Positions 42,720-53,434 of a DNA stretch of 64,000 nt are shown piece after piece (positions within the stretch are counted from its first letter, which is position 1; each line of letters opens with the position of its first letter). The DNA lies in contig NZ_CP059563.1 of NCBI RefSeq assembly GCF_014054725.1, positions 1-64,000 of the forward strand, in the 5' to 3' direction. Position numbers and translations under genes: made by a program. Under the pieces are notes generated by a model, which saw only the letters and a program-made list of their open reading frames with translations, searched no databases and had not been told where the DNA came from. Source of the DNA: Conchiformibius steedae. Lineage in GTDB: Bacteria > Pseudomonadota > Gammaproteobacteria > Burkholderiales > Neisseriaceae.

Positions 42720-44989
42720 TTACCCCACAACTGGAAAATATTCTGCAACAAATGTATGAAGACGCGCAAAACCGCCGTCATGAAATGGTGGGGCTGGAAC
42801 ACCTGCTGCTCGCCCTTACCCAACACGACCCTGATACCGCCACCATGTTGCAACGCTGCGGCGCGGATACTGCGGTGCTGTGCGCCCAATTGTGCGACAG
42901 CATCAGCGAAAACACCCCTGTTTTACCTGATGATTACCTGCGCCGTTCCGAACCCGAACCCACATTGGGTTTTCAGCGTGTGATGCAACGCGCCATGATA
43001 CACGTTCAAAGCGCGGGCAAGCGCGAAGTAAAACCTGCCGATGTATTGATTGCCATTTTGGACGAACAAGACAGTTACGCCGCTTATTTTCTGCAATTGC
43101 AATCGGTGAGCCGTTATGATTTGCTGCGCTATTTGTCTCACGGTATTGCCCCCGATGATGAAGACACAGCCAAACCGTCTGAACACGCCGAAGAAGACGA
43201 TGCCCCCTCCGCCAAACCGCTGGAAGCCTATACCGTACATCTCAACGCCGAAGTCCGCGCAGGGCGCATTGACCCGCTGATTGGGCGCAAAAACGAAATG
43301 CGCCGTTTGATTCAGGTGCTGTGCCGCCGCCGCAAAAACAATCCGCTGCTGGTGGGTGAAGCAGGTGTCGGTAAAACCGCTTTGGCAGAAGGTTTAGCGT
43401 ATTTGATTGAACAAAAAAATGTTCCCGAAATTTTGGCACAGGCACAAGTGTATGCCTTGGACATGGGTGCACTGCTGGCAGGCGCAAAATACCGTGGCGA
43501 TTTTGAAGCGCGGGTGAAAGCTGTGTTAAAAGAATTGGCAAAACAAGACAATGCCGTTTTGTTTATTGACGAAATCCACACCATTATCGGCGCGGGCAGT
43601 ACTCAAGGCGGCACCATGGATGCGTCCAACCTGCTCAAACCCGCCTTGGCAAAAGGCACGCTGCGCTGCATCGGCGCAACTACTTACGAAGAACACCGCA
43701 GCATTTTCAGTAAAGACCACGCTTTAAGCCGCCGTTTTCAAAAAATTGATATTGTTGAGCCCGATGTGGCGGAAACCGTTGCCATTTTGCGCGGTTTGCA
43801 AAGCGCGTTTGAAGCCCATCATCAGGTGCAATATGAAGAAGATGCGCTGCAAGCCGCCGCCGAATTGTCCGCCAAACACATTAACGACCGTTTTCTACCC
43901 GATAAAGCCATTGATATTATTGACGAAGCAGGCGCAGCACAACGCCTGTTGCCCACCGAGCAAAAAGTGGAACGCATCGGGCGCAGCGAAATTGAAAGCG
44001 TGGTGGCACACATTGCCCGCATTCCCGAAAAAACCGTTTCCCACGACGACCGCAATGTTTTACAGCATTTGGGGCGCGATTTGAAAAACATGGTGTTCGG
44101 ACAAGATGCGGCGATTGACGCGCTGGTGGCAGCAGTAAAAATGTCGCGTTCGGGCTTGGGCTTGCCCGAAAAACCCGTAGGCAGTTTTTTGTTTTCCGGA
44201 CCGACAGGTGTCGGCAAAACCGAAGTGGCGCGACAGCTTGCCTATGCCTTGGGGATTCCGCTGCAACGCTTTGATATGTCGGAATACATGGAAGCACACG
44301 CCGTGTCGCGGCTGATTGGTGCGCCCCCTGGTTATGTCGGACACGAACAGGCAGGTTTGCTGACCGAAGCGGTCAACAAACAACCACATTGCGTGCTGCT
44401 GCTAGACGAAATTGAAAAAGCCCACCGCGATATTTACAACGTGCTGCTGCAAGTGATGGACCACGGCAAACTGACCGACAACAACGGCAAAAGCGCAGAT
44501 TTCCGCAATGTGATTTTGATTATGACCACCAATGCGGGCGCGGAAGCCTTAAGTAAACCGCAGTTTGGTTTTACGGGTGCGCGACAACGCGGCGATGAAA
44601 TGGTGGCGATTAAAAAACAATTTAGCCCCGAATTCCGCAACCGTTTGGACGCGATTGTGCCGTTTGCACCGCTAAACGAAGCCGTGATTGCCCGTGTGGT
44701 GGATAAATTCTTGTTGGAATTGGAACAGCAGCTGTTGGCGAAAAACGTTTCCGCCACCTTTACGCCCGCGCTGCGCCGCCACCTTGCCGAAGCAGGTTTT
44801 GACCCGCACATGGGCGCGCGTCCCATGCACCGCTTAATCCGCGAATGTATCCGCAGCGTGTTGGCAGACGAATTATTGTTCGGCAAACTGGCAGACGGCG
44901 GCTCGGTCAAAATCGATTGGGACGGCAAAACCGTTTTAAAATTCGGGCGCAAAAAAGCCCCTGCCCCGTCTGAAAGCGCACCTTTATGA
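42716..44989 (+). CDS. clpA: ATP-dependent Clp protease ATP-binding subunit ClpA
   Basis: ClpA is the AAA+ unfoldase that feeds ClpP. The 757-residue protein has the Clp N domain, D1 Walker A GEAGVGKTALAEG (about residue 215), D2 Walker A GPTGVGKTEVARQ (about 495), Walker B VLFIDEIHTIIGAG and VLLLDEIEKAH, and the ClpP-binding type loop. Length is close to E. coli ClpA (758). The end overlaps selO by four bases. Confidence 0.97.
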   Translation: MITPQLENILQQMYEDAQNRRHEMVGLEHLLLALTQHDPDTATMLQRCGADTAVLCAQLCDSISENTPVLPDDYLRRSEPEPTLGFQRVMQRAMIHVQSAGKREVKPADVLIAILDEQDSYAAYFLQLQSVSRYDLLRYLSHGIAPDDEDTAKPSEHAEEDDAPSAKPLEAYTVHLNAEVRAGRIDPLIGRKNEMRRLIQVLCRRRKNNPLLVGEAGVGKTALAEGLAYLIEQKNVPEILAQAQVYALDMGALLAGAKYRGDFEARVKAVLKELAKQDNAVLFIDEIHTIIGAGSTQGGTMDASNLLKPALAKGTLRCIGATTYEEHRSIFSKDHALSRRFQKIDIVEPDVAETVAILRGLQSAFEAHHQVQYEEDALQAAAELSAKHINDRFLPDKAIDIIDEAGAAQRLLPTEQKVERIGRSEIESVVAHIARIPEKTVSHDDRNVLQHLGRDLKNMVFGQDAAIDALVAAVKMSRSGLGLPEKPVGSFLFSGPTGVGKTEVARQLAYALGIPLQRFDMSEYMEAHAVSRLIGAPPGYVGHEQAGLLTEAVNKQPHCVLLLDEIEKAHRDIYNVLLQVMDHGKLTDNNGKSADFRNVILIMTTNAGAEALSKPQFGFTGARQRGDEMVAIKKQFSPEFRNRLDAIVPFAPLNEAVIARVVDKFLLELEQQLLAKNVSATFTPALRRHLAEAGFDPHMGARPMHRLIRECIRSVLADELLFGKLADGGSVKIDWDGKTVLKFGRKKAPAPSESAPL

Positions 44990-46437
44990 GCCATTTTCAC
45001 TTTGTTCACAGCTATCAAACGCTTCCATCAACGTTTTACACCCGCATCCCCCAAACTGCCGATTTTCCCGCGCCCCAAACCCTGTGTTTTAATCACGCTT
45101 TGGCGCAGCAATTGGGTATTTCGGCAGGTGCGGAAGATGCTGATATTTGGTGCGGCAACCGCTTCCCCGATGGCGCAGCCCCCATTGCTCAAGCCTATGC
45201 AGGACACCAGTTCGGACACTTTGCCCTGCTGGGCGACGGTCGCGCCCTATTATTGGGCGAGCAGCAAACCCCTGACGGTCGTTTGTACGACATTCAACTG
45301 AAAGGCAGCGGCAAAACGCCCTATTCCCGCCGTGGCGACGGCAAAGCCGCTGTTGCCCCCATGTTGCGCGAATACCTGATGAGCGAAGCCATGCACGCGC
45401 TGGGTATCGCCACCACACGCAGCTTGGCGGTGGTGCGCACGGGCGAACGTGTGTACCGTCCCCGTTTTCCTGATGGCGCAGTATTGGTACGCAGCGCGCA
45501 AAGCCATATCCGTGTCGGTACGTTTCAGTTTGCCGCTGCCACAGGCGATATTGCCAACATCCGCGCCTTGGCAGATTACACCTTAAAACGCCATTTTGCC
45601 GACATTGCCGCCGACACCCCCACGCAAGCCTATACCGAAATGCTCGGACAAATCATTATCCGCCAAGCTAAATTATTGGCACAATGGCAAAGCGTGGGCT
45701 TTGTTCACGGCGTGATGAATACCGACAACACCAGCATCGCAGGCGAAACGCTGGATTACGGTCCATGCGCGTTTTTAGACCACTACCACCCCGACACCGT
45801 TTTCAGTTCCATAGACGAGCACGGACGTTACCGCTATGCCAATCAGCCCCGGATTGCCGAATGGAATTTGGCGCGTTTGGCAGAAACACTGCTGCCGCTA
45901 CTGGACACAGACGAATCACGCGCCTTGGACAGCGCACACACCCAATTAGCGCAGTTTCAAACCACGTTTCTCGCAGAATATCAACACATCATGCAGCAAA
46001 AACTGGGCTTGCCACCGCAAACCCCGCACGATTTGCCCACGCAATTGCTGCAACTGATGCAAGACCACCGCGCCGATTACAGCAATACCTTTGTGCGTTT
46101 AAGCCTGCGCGTGGGCGGCAGCGATGCCGTTTTGGACGGTACGCAGGATTTGTTTGCTGCGCCCGATTTTGCCGAATGGTACGCACGTTGGCAGCAAGCC
46201 CTTCAAGGGCAGGATTCGGCGCACACCGCCGCGCAAATGCGTGCCGTCAATCCCTTTGTGATTCCGCGCAACGCCCATGTGGAAGCCGCGCTTGCCGCCG
46301 CCGAAGCGGGCGAAATGCAGCCGTTTACGGATTTGCTGACTGCCTTGCAACAGCCGTTTGCCTATGCCGACAGCCCAAGCATTTACCAATCCATTCCCGC
46401 TACAAACGAACCCTATCAAACCTTTTGCGGAACTTGA
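44986..46437 (+). CDS. selO: Protein adenylyltransferase SelO (YdiU)
   Basis: SelO is a pseudokinase-fold enzyme that transfers AMP to proteins under oxidative stress. The 483-residue protein has the family stretches QAYAGHQFGHFALLGDGRAL, KGSGKTPYSRRGDGKAAVAP, TTRSLAVVRTGERVYR and the metal/catalytic GVMNTDNTSIAGETLDYGPC followed by AFLD. It ends without the selenocysteine/Cys tail of eukaryotic homologues, though a Cys is near the end (TFCGT). It overlaps clpA, suggesting a clpS-clpA-selO transcript. Confidence 0.95.
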   Translation: MSHFHFVHSYQTLPSTFYTRIPQTADFPAPQTLCFNHALAQQLGISAGAEDADIWCGNRFPDGAAPIAQAYAGHQFGHFALLGDGRALLLGEQQTPDGRLYDIQLKGSGKTPYSRRGDGKAAVAPMLREYLMSEAMHALGIATTRSLAVVRTGERVYRPRFPDGAVLVRSAQSHIRVGTFQFAAATGDIANIRALADYTLKRHFADIAADTPTQAYTEMLGQIIIRQAKLLAQWQSVGFVHGVMNTDNTSIAGETLDYGPCAFLDHYHPDTVFSSIDEHGRYRYANQPRIAEWNLARLAETLLPLLDTDESRALDSAHTQLAQFQTTFLAEYQHIMQQKLGLPPQTPHDLPTQLLQLMQDHRADYSNTFVRLSLRVGGSDAVLDGTQDLFAAPDFAEWYARWQQALQGQDSAHTAAQMRAVNPFVIPRNAHVEAALAAAEAGEMQPFTDLLTALQQPFAYADSPSIYQSIPATNEPYQTFCGT

Positions 46438-46529
46438 TGGGTAAACAGGCTTGACTTAAAATAAAGAAAATAATCAAAAAACGGGATTTGCGCTTCTGGT
46501 TTTCACCCATTTGCTTCAAGGAAAACACC

Positions 46530-48170
46530 ATGTTCCGCTTACGCTTGCTTGCCGTTTTAGTGGCACTTTCTGCCTGCGCACCACACAGCCCGCCGCCACC
46601 ACCGTCGTCTGACCACACTGCCGTTGCTGATGACCTGTCTGTTCTCGGGCGCATGACCTATCGTTTAGAGTCCCTGCCAGTTGCTTACGGTATTTCCCCC
46701 CAAGCCGCCCCTATCGTATCCCATGCCCATATCCGTACTGCATCATTAGCTGTTAATACCGAGCGTTATGGCAATACCCCCGAAAACCCCATTCACCGCA
46801 CCGTACAAACCCCTGTCTCTACCTTCAGTATTGATGTGGATACAGGCAGCTATGCCAACACCCGCCGTTATCTCAACAACCAAAGTCTGCCGCCTGCCAA
46901 CGCCGTGCGCGCCGAAGAAATCATCAATTACTTCGACTACGGCTACGCCCAACCCACTGACGGCAAACCGTTTGCTGTTCACACCGAAACCGTAGATTCG
47001 CCTTGGCAAGCCGATGCCAAAATCATCAAAATCGGCATTAAAGCCAAAGATTGGGCAACGAAACAACTTCCCCCTGCCAATTTGGTGTTTTTGGTGGACG
47101 TATCAGGCAGCATGGACACACCCGAAAAACTGCCCTTGGTCAAACACACCCTAAACCTGCTGCTGGAGCAAATGCGCCCGCAGGACAAAATCACACTGAT
47201 TACCTATGCTTCTGGCGAAAAACTGGTGTTGCCACCCACATCAGGCAGCGAAAAAGACACCATCCGCCGCGCCATTGAGCAACTGGAAGCAGATGGCGCT
47301 ACGGCAGGCGAACAAGCCATTCAAATGGCGTACCGTGAAGCACAAAAATCTTTTATCCACAATGGCATCAACCGTATTTTACTGGCAACCGATGGCGATT
47401 TTAATGTGGGCGTAACCGATTTTGACACCTTAAAAAACATGGTGGCAGAAAAACGCAAAAGCGGGATTTCGCTGACCACATTGGGTTTTGGCACAGGCAA
47501 TTACAACGAACACATGATGGAACAGCTTGCCGATGCGGGTGATGGCAATTACAGCTACATCGACACCGAAAAAGAAGCCCAGAAAGTGCTGACACGGCAA
47601 TTGTCGTCCACTTTGGCAACGGTGGCAAAAGATGTCAAAATCCAAGTAGAATTTAATCCCGCTACGGTTAAAGAATACCGTTTGATAGGTTATGAAAACC
47701 GTGCCTTAAAAGAAGAAGATTTTAATAACGACCGCGTTGATGCGGGGGATATTGGCGCAGGACACAGCGTTACCGCGCTCTATGAAATTGTGCCTGTTGG
47801 CAAAAAAGGTTGGCTGGACGACAACCGTTATCAAGCTACTGCTGCCGCTCAAGGCAAAAGCCACGAATATGCCTTGCTGAAACTGCGTTACAAATTGCCC
47901 ACACAGCAAAAAAGCCATTTAATCAGCCAAACCATTGCTGCCAAAAGCAAACCTTTGGCACAAGCCGGCACGGATACACGCTTTGCACTGGCTGCTGCCG
48001 CTTACGCACAACAGCTAAAAGGCGGAAAATACAACGGCAATATGGGTTGGCAAAACATTTTTGATTTGGCAAAACAGTCTGCCCACCCTGACCGCTATGG
48101 TTTGCGCCAAGAGTTTTTGGATTTAATCCAAACGGCGCAAAGCCTGTCTGCCAAACCGCAGCAGCAGTAA
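46530..48170 (+). CDS. VWA-domain lipoprotein (YfbK-like)
   Basis: The 546-residue protein has a lipobox (LVALSAC, Cys16), an N-terminal vWF-A-associated region (FSIDVDTGSYANTRRYLNNQ), a von Willebrand A domain with MIDAS motif LVDVSGSMDTP near residue 190, and a C-terminal DUF3520-like region. VWA lipoproteins bind metal-dependent protein partners at the cell envelope; the partner is unknown. The start at 46530 follows AAGGAAAACACC; an earlier ATG is rejected. Confidence 0.93.
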   Translation: MFRLRLLAVLVALSACAPHSPPPPPSSDHTAVADDLSVLGRMTYRLESLPVAYGISPQAAPIVSHAHIRTASLAVNTERYGNTPENPIHRTVQTPVSTFSIDVDTGSYANTRRYLNNQSLPPANAVRAEEIINYFDYGYAQPTDGKPFAVHTETVDSPWQADAKIIKIGIKAKDWATKQLPPANLVFLVDVSGSMDTPEKLPLVKHTLNLLLEQMRPQDKITLITYASGEKLVLPPTSGSEKDTIRRAIEQLEADGATAGEQAIQMAYREAQKSFIHNGINRILLATDGDFNVGVTDFDTLKNMVAEKRKSGISLTTLGFGTGNYNEHMMEQLADAGDGNYSYIDTEKEAQKVLTRQLSSTLATVAKDVKIQVEFNPATVKEYRLIGYENRALKEEDFNNDRVDAGDIGAGHSVTALYEIVPVGKKGWLDDNRYQATAAAQGKSHEYALLKLRYKLPTQQKSHLISQTIAAKSKPLAQAGTDTRFALAAAAYAQQLKGGKYNGNMGWQNIFDLAKQSAHPDRYGLRQEFLDLIQTAQSLSAKPQQQ

Positions 48171-48221
48171 TGCCAACGCCCAAGCCGTAAAAACAGCTTG
48201 GGCGTTTGGATTACAATTATG

Positions 48222-48312
48222 CAGTTGATTACAACAAAAACAATACAAAATTACCAATACCCTAACACGGCGGGCACTGAACCTTGTCTTGTTTTTATTT
48301 TTATCAACTACA
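48222..48312. repeat. Degenerate miniature element, type A copy 3
   Basis: CAGTTGATTACAA at the left and CTTGTTTTTATTTTTATCAA at the right match the ends of the element at 12594-12699, and CACGGCGGGC matches its interior. The central part is diverged and shortened. It overlaps the space between the VWA gene and the 3' end of the XRE pseudogene. Confidence 0.65.
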
Positions 48313-48315
48313 AAC

Positions 48316-48726
48316 TTAATCTTGCTTATGCTGCAAGGTCTCTACCAAAATTTTTAATACAGCGTTTTCACTTTCCTTTTGCTTTAACAACAAATCCTTC
48401 TGCACCAACATTTCCTGCTGGTGCTGGATAATCAGTTTTAATTTTTCTATTTCAGCAGCCAACGATTCACTACTGCCATAGTAATTGGATTGGCTGCCGT
48501 TTTCTTTAATCAGATTAAATGTCCCGTTTAAACCCATTTTTAACAGTTCAGTAATCTCTATTCCAAAAATATTGGCAATTTGTTCCAGCTTTTCAGTAGT
48601 AATCTTACTTTGCCCGCGTTCTATTTTTGCATAACCGCTTTTTGTCATTTGCATTTTCTCTGCCATCTATTCTTGAGACCAATTATTCAGCTTCCGCAAC
48701 ATGCGGATTTTTTCATTTAACGCCAT
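48316..48726 (-). pseudogene. XRE-family regulator interrupted by an amber codon
   Basis: Read from ATG 48726 the product starts MALNEKIRMLRKLNNWSQE, then meets TAG (48669-48667), then continues in frame MAEKMQMTKSGYAKIERGQ. Typical relatives read WSQEEMAEKM here, so a single Glu (GAG) to TAG change is the simplest cause. The rest encodes the remaining HTH helices and a C-terminal coiled coil (EMLVQKDLLLKQKESENAVL) of normal length. Re-initiation at the ATG right after TAG would give a 116-residue protein lacking the first HTH helix. Expression or suppression cannot be excluded. Confidence 0.85.
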
Positions 48727-48840
48727 GATTTATCCCAAAGTGTCCAAAATGGAAACTTAAGCACCTGATAAGGCACCAAAGATACCTGATTAATGGCTGG
48801 TTTAAATATCAGTTTTATCTTAATATATTTAAAAATTTGG

Positions 48841-48872
48841 TATAATAGTCCAGTTGATTTTATTTATCAACT
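48841..48872 (+). promoter_or_regulatory. -10 box and adjacent inverted repeat upstream of the surface lipoprotein gene
   Basis: TATAAT (48841-48846) is followed by AGTTGAT-N7-ATCAACT (48852-48872). The -35 region is weak. The inverted repeat lies at about +1 to +20, where an operator would block transcription. It also equals the end sequence of the type A miniature elements, so it may instead be a remnant of one. Confidence 0.5.
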
Positions 48873-48920
48873 CTGGCTTGATGCTTCCTTTTCTCTATTT
48901 ATCTCGTTTAAGGAATTACT

Positions 48921-49784
48921 ATGCGTAAACTCATCACAAGTGTCCCAGTTGCAGTTTTACTTTCCGCTTGCGGCAGTAGCGGTAGCGAAGCACCCTCTAC
49001 CTCTAGTAGCTACATACCTACTCCCCACACCAATCACACTCACAGTGAGCAACCATCTTCTTCAAGCTCTAGTGTTAATTCAAGCACAGGTGCTGTACAT
49101 ACTGATGATACCGCCTCTTTAAATAAAGATGATTTTATTCTTGGCAGAGTTTCCATTGACTTACCTCAAGGTGGAAAAATTGCAGGTGAAAACCGCCGCT
49201 ATTCGTTTAACGGCGCATACGCAGACATAGATTCTTTAACTATAGGCGGTGTGGATATTGCTTTAGCAGTAGGCGGAAAAGCGCTAGGTGGTTTGAAAGG
49301 TGAAGCATTCAAACAGGCTTTCTGGCCTTTGATTAGTTATGCTGCTGCACCTGAACACGATGTTTTTTATGTAGGGAAAGCAACCCCTGCTAAAGATATG
49401 CCCACACAGGGCACAGCACGTTACACAGGGGTAGCAACCCGCTATGATGCTTTAAAGGGCACAGTACGCAATGCGGGCTCTATGGAGTTATACGCCGACT
49501 TTGGTAATAAAACCGTTAGAGGACATTTGCGTATGGACGGTTTGCGCCGTAATATTACTTTAGAACGCACCAATATTCGCGGTAATAGTTTTGCAGGTAC
49601 AGCAGTTGTCGGAACAGACAGTATTTTTGTCAAAAACCGCGAAGGACATTACGAAGGTAAATTCTTTGGACCACAAGCCGAGGAGGTAGCAGGCAAAGCC
49701 ACTTTTAGCGGACGGACTTGGGGTGGTTTGGGTGAAGATTTAAGCAATCTCAATACCAGTTTTGGCGGTACGAAAGACCAATAA
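48921..49784 (+). CDS. Slam-type surface lipoprotein (TbpB-like beta-barrel lobe)
   Basis: The 287-residue protein has a lipobox LLSAC (Cys17), a Ser/Thr-rich tether to about residue 65, and a C-terminal eight-stranded barrel pattern GTARYTGVATRY...GSMELYADFGNKTVRGHL and YEGKFFGPQAEEVAGKATFS, ending SFGGTKDQ. This ending is characteristic of Slam-exported lipoproteins related to TbpB, HpuA and factor H-binding protein. The ligand is unknown. It lies in an A+T-richer stretch and has a good AAGGAATT ribosome site. No Slam translocator gene is nearby. Confidence 0.88.
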   Translation: MRKLITSVPVAVLLSACGSSGSEAPSTSSSYIPTPHTNHTHSEQPSSSSSSVNSSTGAVHTDDTASLNKDDFILGRVSIDLPQGGKIAGENRRYSFNGAYADIDSLTIGGVDIALAVGGKALGGLKGEAFKQAFWPLISYAAAPEHDVFYVGKATPAKDMPTQGTARYTGVATRYDALKGTVRNAGSMELYADFGNKTVRGHLRMDGLRRNITLERTNIRGNSFAGTAVVGTDSIFVKNREGHYEGKFFGPQAEEVAGKATFSGRTWGGLGEDLSNLNTSFGGTKDQ

Positions 49785-49806
49785 GGCTTGTTTGATGCCA
49801 ACAAAA

Positions 49807-49841
49807 CAGCGCCTGCAAACTTATTGTAGGCGCTGCGATTT
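49807..49841. terminator. Bidirectional terminator between the surface lipoprotein gene and leuS
   Basis: CAGCGCCT and AGGCGCTG pair around a 13-base loop and are followed by ATTTTTT on the plus strand, with AAAACAG on the other side. It lies between convergent genes. Confidence 0.85.
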
Positions 49842-49842
49842 T

Positions 49843-52491
<2,649 letters not shown>

Positions 52492-52555
52492 TTAAAGTCT
52501 TTCTGCGATTACTCAATCATTAAATGCGCGGATTATAGCAGACGACAGCCAAAAA

Positions 52556-52586
52556 ACAGGCAGCCGCGCATTTCACGGCTGCCTGT
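52556..52586 (-). terminator. Terminator of the SDR gene
   Basis: ACAGGCAGCC and GGCTGCCTGT pair around an 11-base loop; on the minus strand TTTTTT follows. The stem resembles the uptake-sequence core but lacks the GAA end. Confidence 0.88.
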
Positions 52587-52609
52587 AAACAGTCAAAAGA
52601 TAAAGCCAT

Positions 52610-53365
52610 TTATGCCACAGCAGATAAAACCTCATCAAACACGCTAACAACGGTTTTACCGCTGCGGGTATCACTTAAATCAAAATGCGGCGCAGCCACG
52701 CCCAATTTGGCGGCTTCGGCAGCGTAAAACTCCGCTTTGCTGGGGTGCTGCGCTTCCACAATATTGCGGATGCGCTTGCCATTGGGCTGCTGTATGGCGC
52801 GAATTAGCGCAGCAAGGGCAATATCGCGGTGTACCATATTCACAGGCTGGTGTGCACCTGTGTTGTTTTGGCGTTTGAGCAGAGAATAAACGGGGTGGCG
52901 TTCCGCTGCGTACAGCCCGCCAAAACGCAAAATATCCACATGGGCGATGGTGCTGTTCAAACAGCTTTGTTCAGCAGCCACAATCGCATGGGCTGAAGCG
53001 GTTTCGGGGTGAAGGCTGCTGTGTTCATCACACACCCGCGCCTGCGAGCCGTAAACGGAAGTGCTGCTGCCAAACACCAGCTGCGCCACGCCCGCACTTT
53101 CAGCATATTGCACCAAAGCAGCAAGGGTTTGTGCATAATCTGCTACTTGAGACGGCGGCAGCAAAAACACCCATGTCGGATAATCCGCCCATGCAGGCAA
53201 ACGGCTTTGCGGCGACAAATCCAGCGTATCCAAGGCAAACGGCAGGTTGATGTCGTCTGAAGTAAGACGGCGTTTGACGGCGCGGACGTTTGCGCCGTTT
53301 TGCCACAGGGCTTCTGCCAAGGGTTTACCCAGAAAACCCAAACCAAAAATTAAAATATTGTGCAT
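52610..53365 (-). CDS. NAD(P)-binding epimerase/dehydratase-family protein
   Basis: The 251-residue protein starts MHNILIFGLGFLGKPLAEAL with the Rossmann nucleotide-binding motif G-x-G-F-L-G, followed by LVFGSSTSVYGSQARVCDE, in which the serine and tyrosine suggest the extended-SDR active site, and LRFGGLYAAERHPVYSLLKR. It resembles YeeZ-like bacterial SDR proteins. The substrate is not known. A 40-residue upstream extension is rejected because the Rossmann motif begins at 53365. It is divergent from dld. Confidence 0.87.
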   Translation of the reverse strand: MHNILIFGLGFLGKPLAEALWQNGANVRAVKRRLTSDDINLPFALDTLDLSPQSRLPAWADYPTWVFLLPPSQVADYAQTLAALVQYAESAGVAQLVFGSSTSVYGSQARVCDEHSSLHPETASAHAIVAAEQSCLNSTIAHVDILRFGGLYAAERHPVYSLLKRQNNTGAHQPVNMVHRDIALAALIRAIQQPNGKRIRNIVEAQHPSKAEFYAAEAAKLGVAAPHFDLSDTRSGKTVVSVFDEVLSAVA

Positions 53366-53434
53366 GATGATTTCTATCCGTGCGAATGCGCCAACTGCGC
53401 TAAAATAAAGTTTTATTTTTTGATGTGTGATGCC

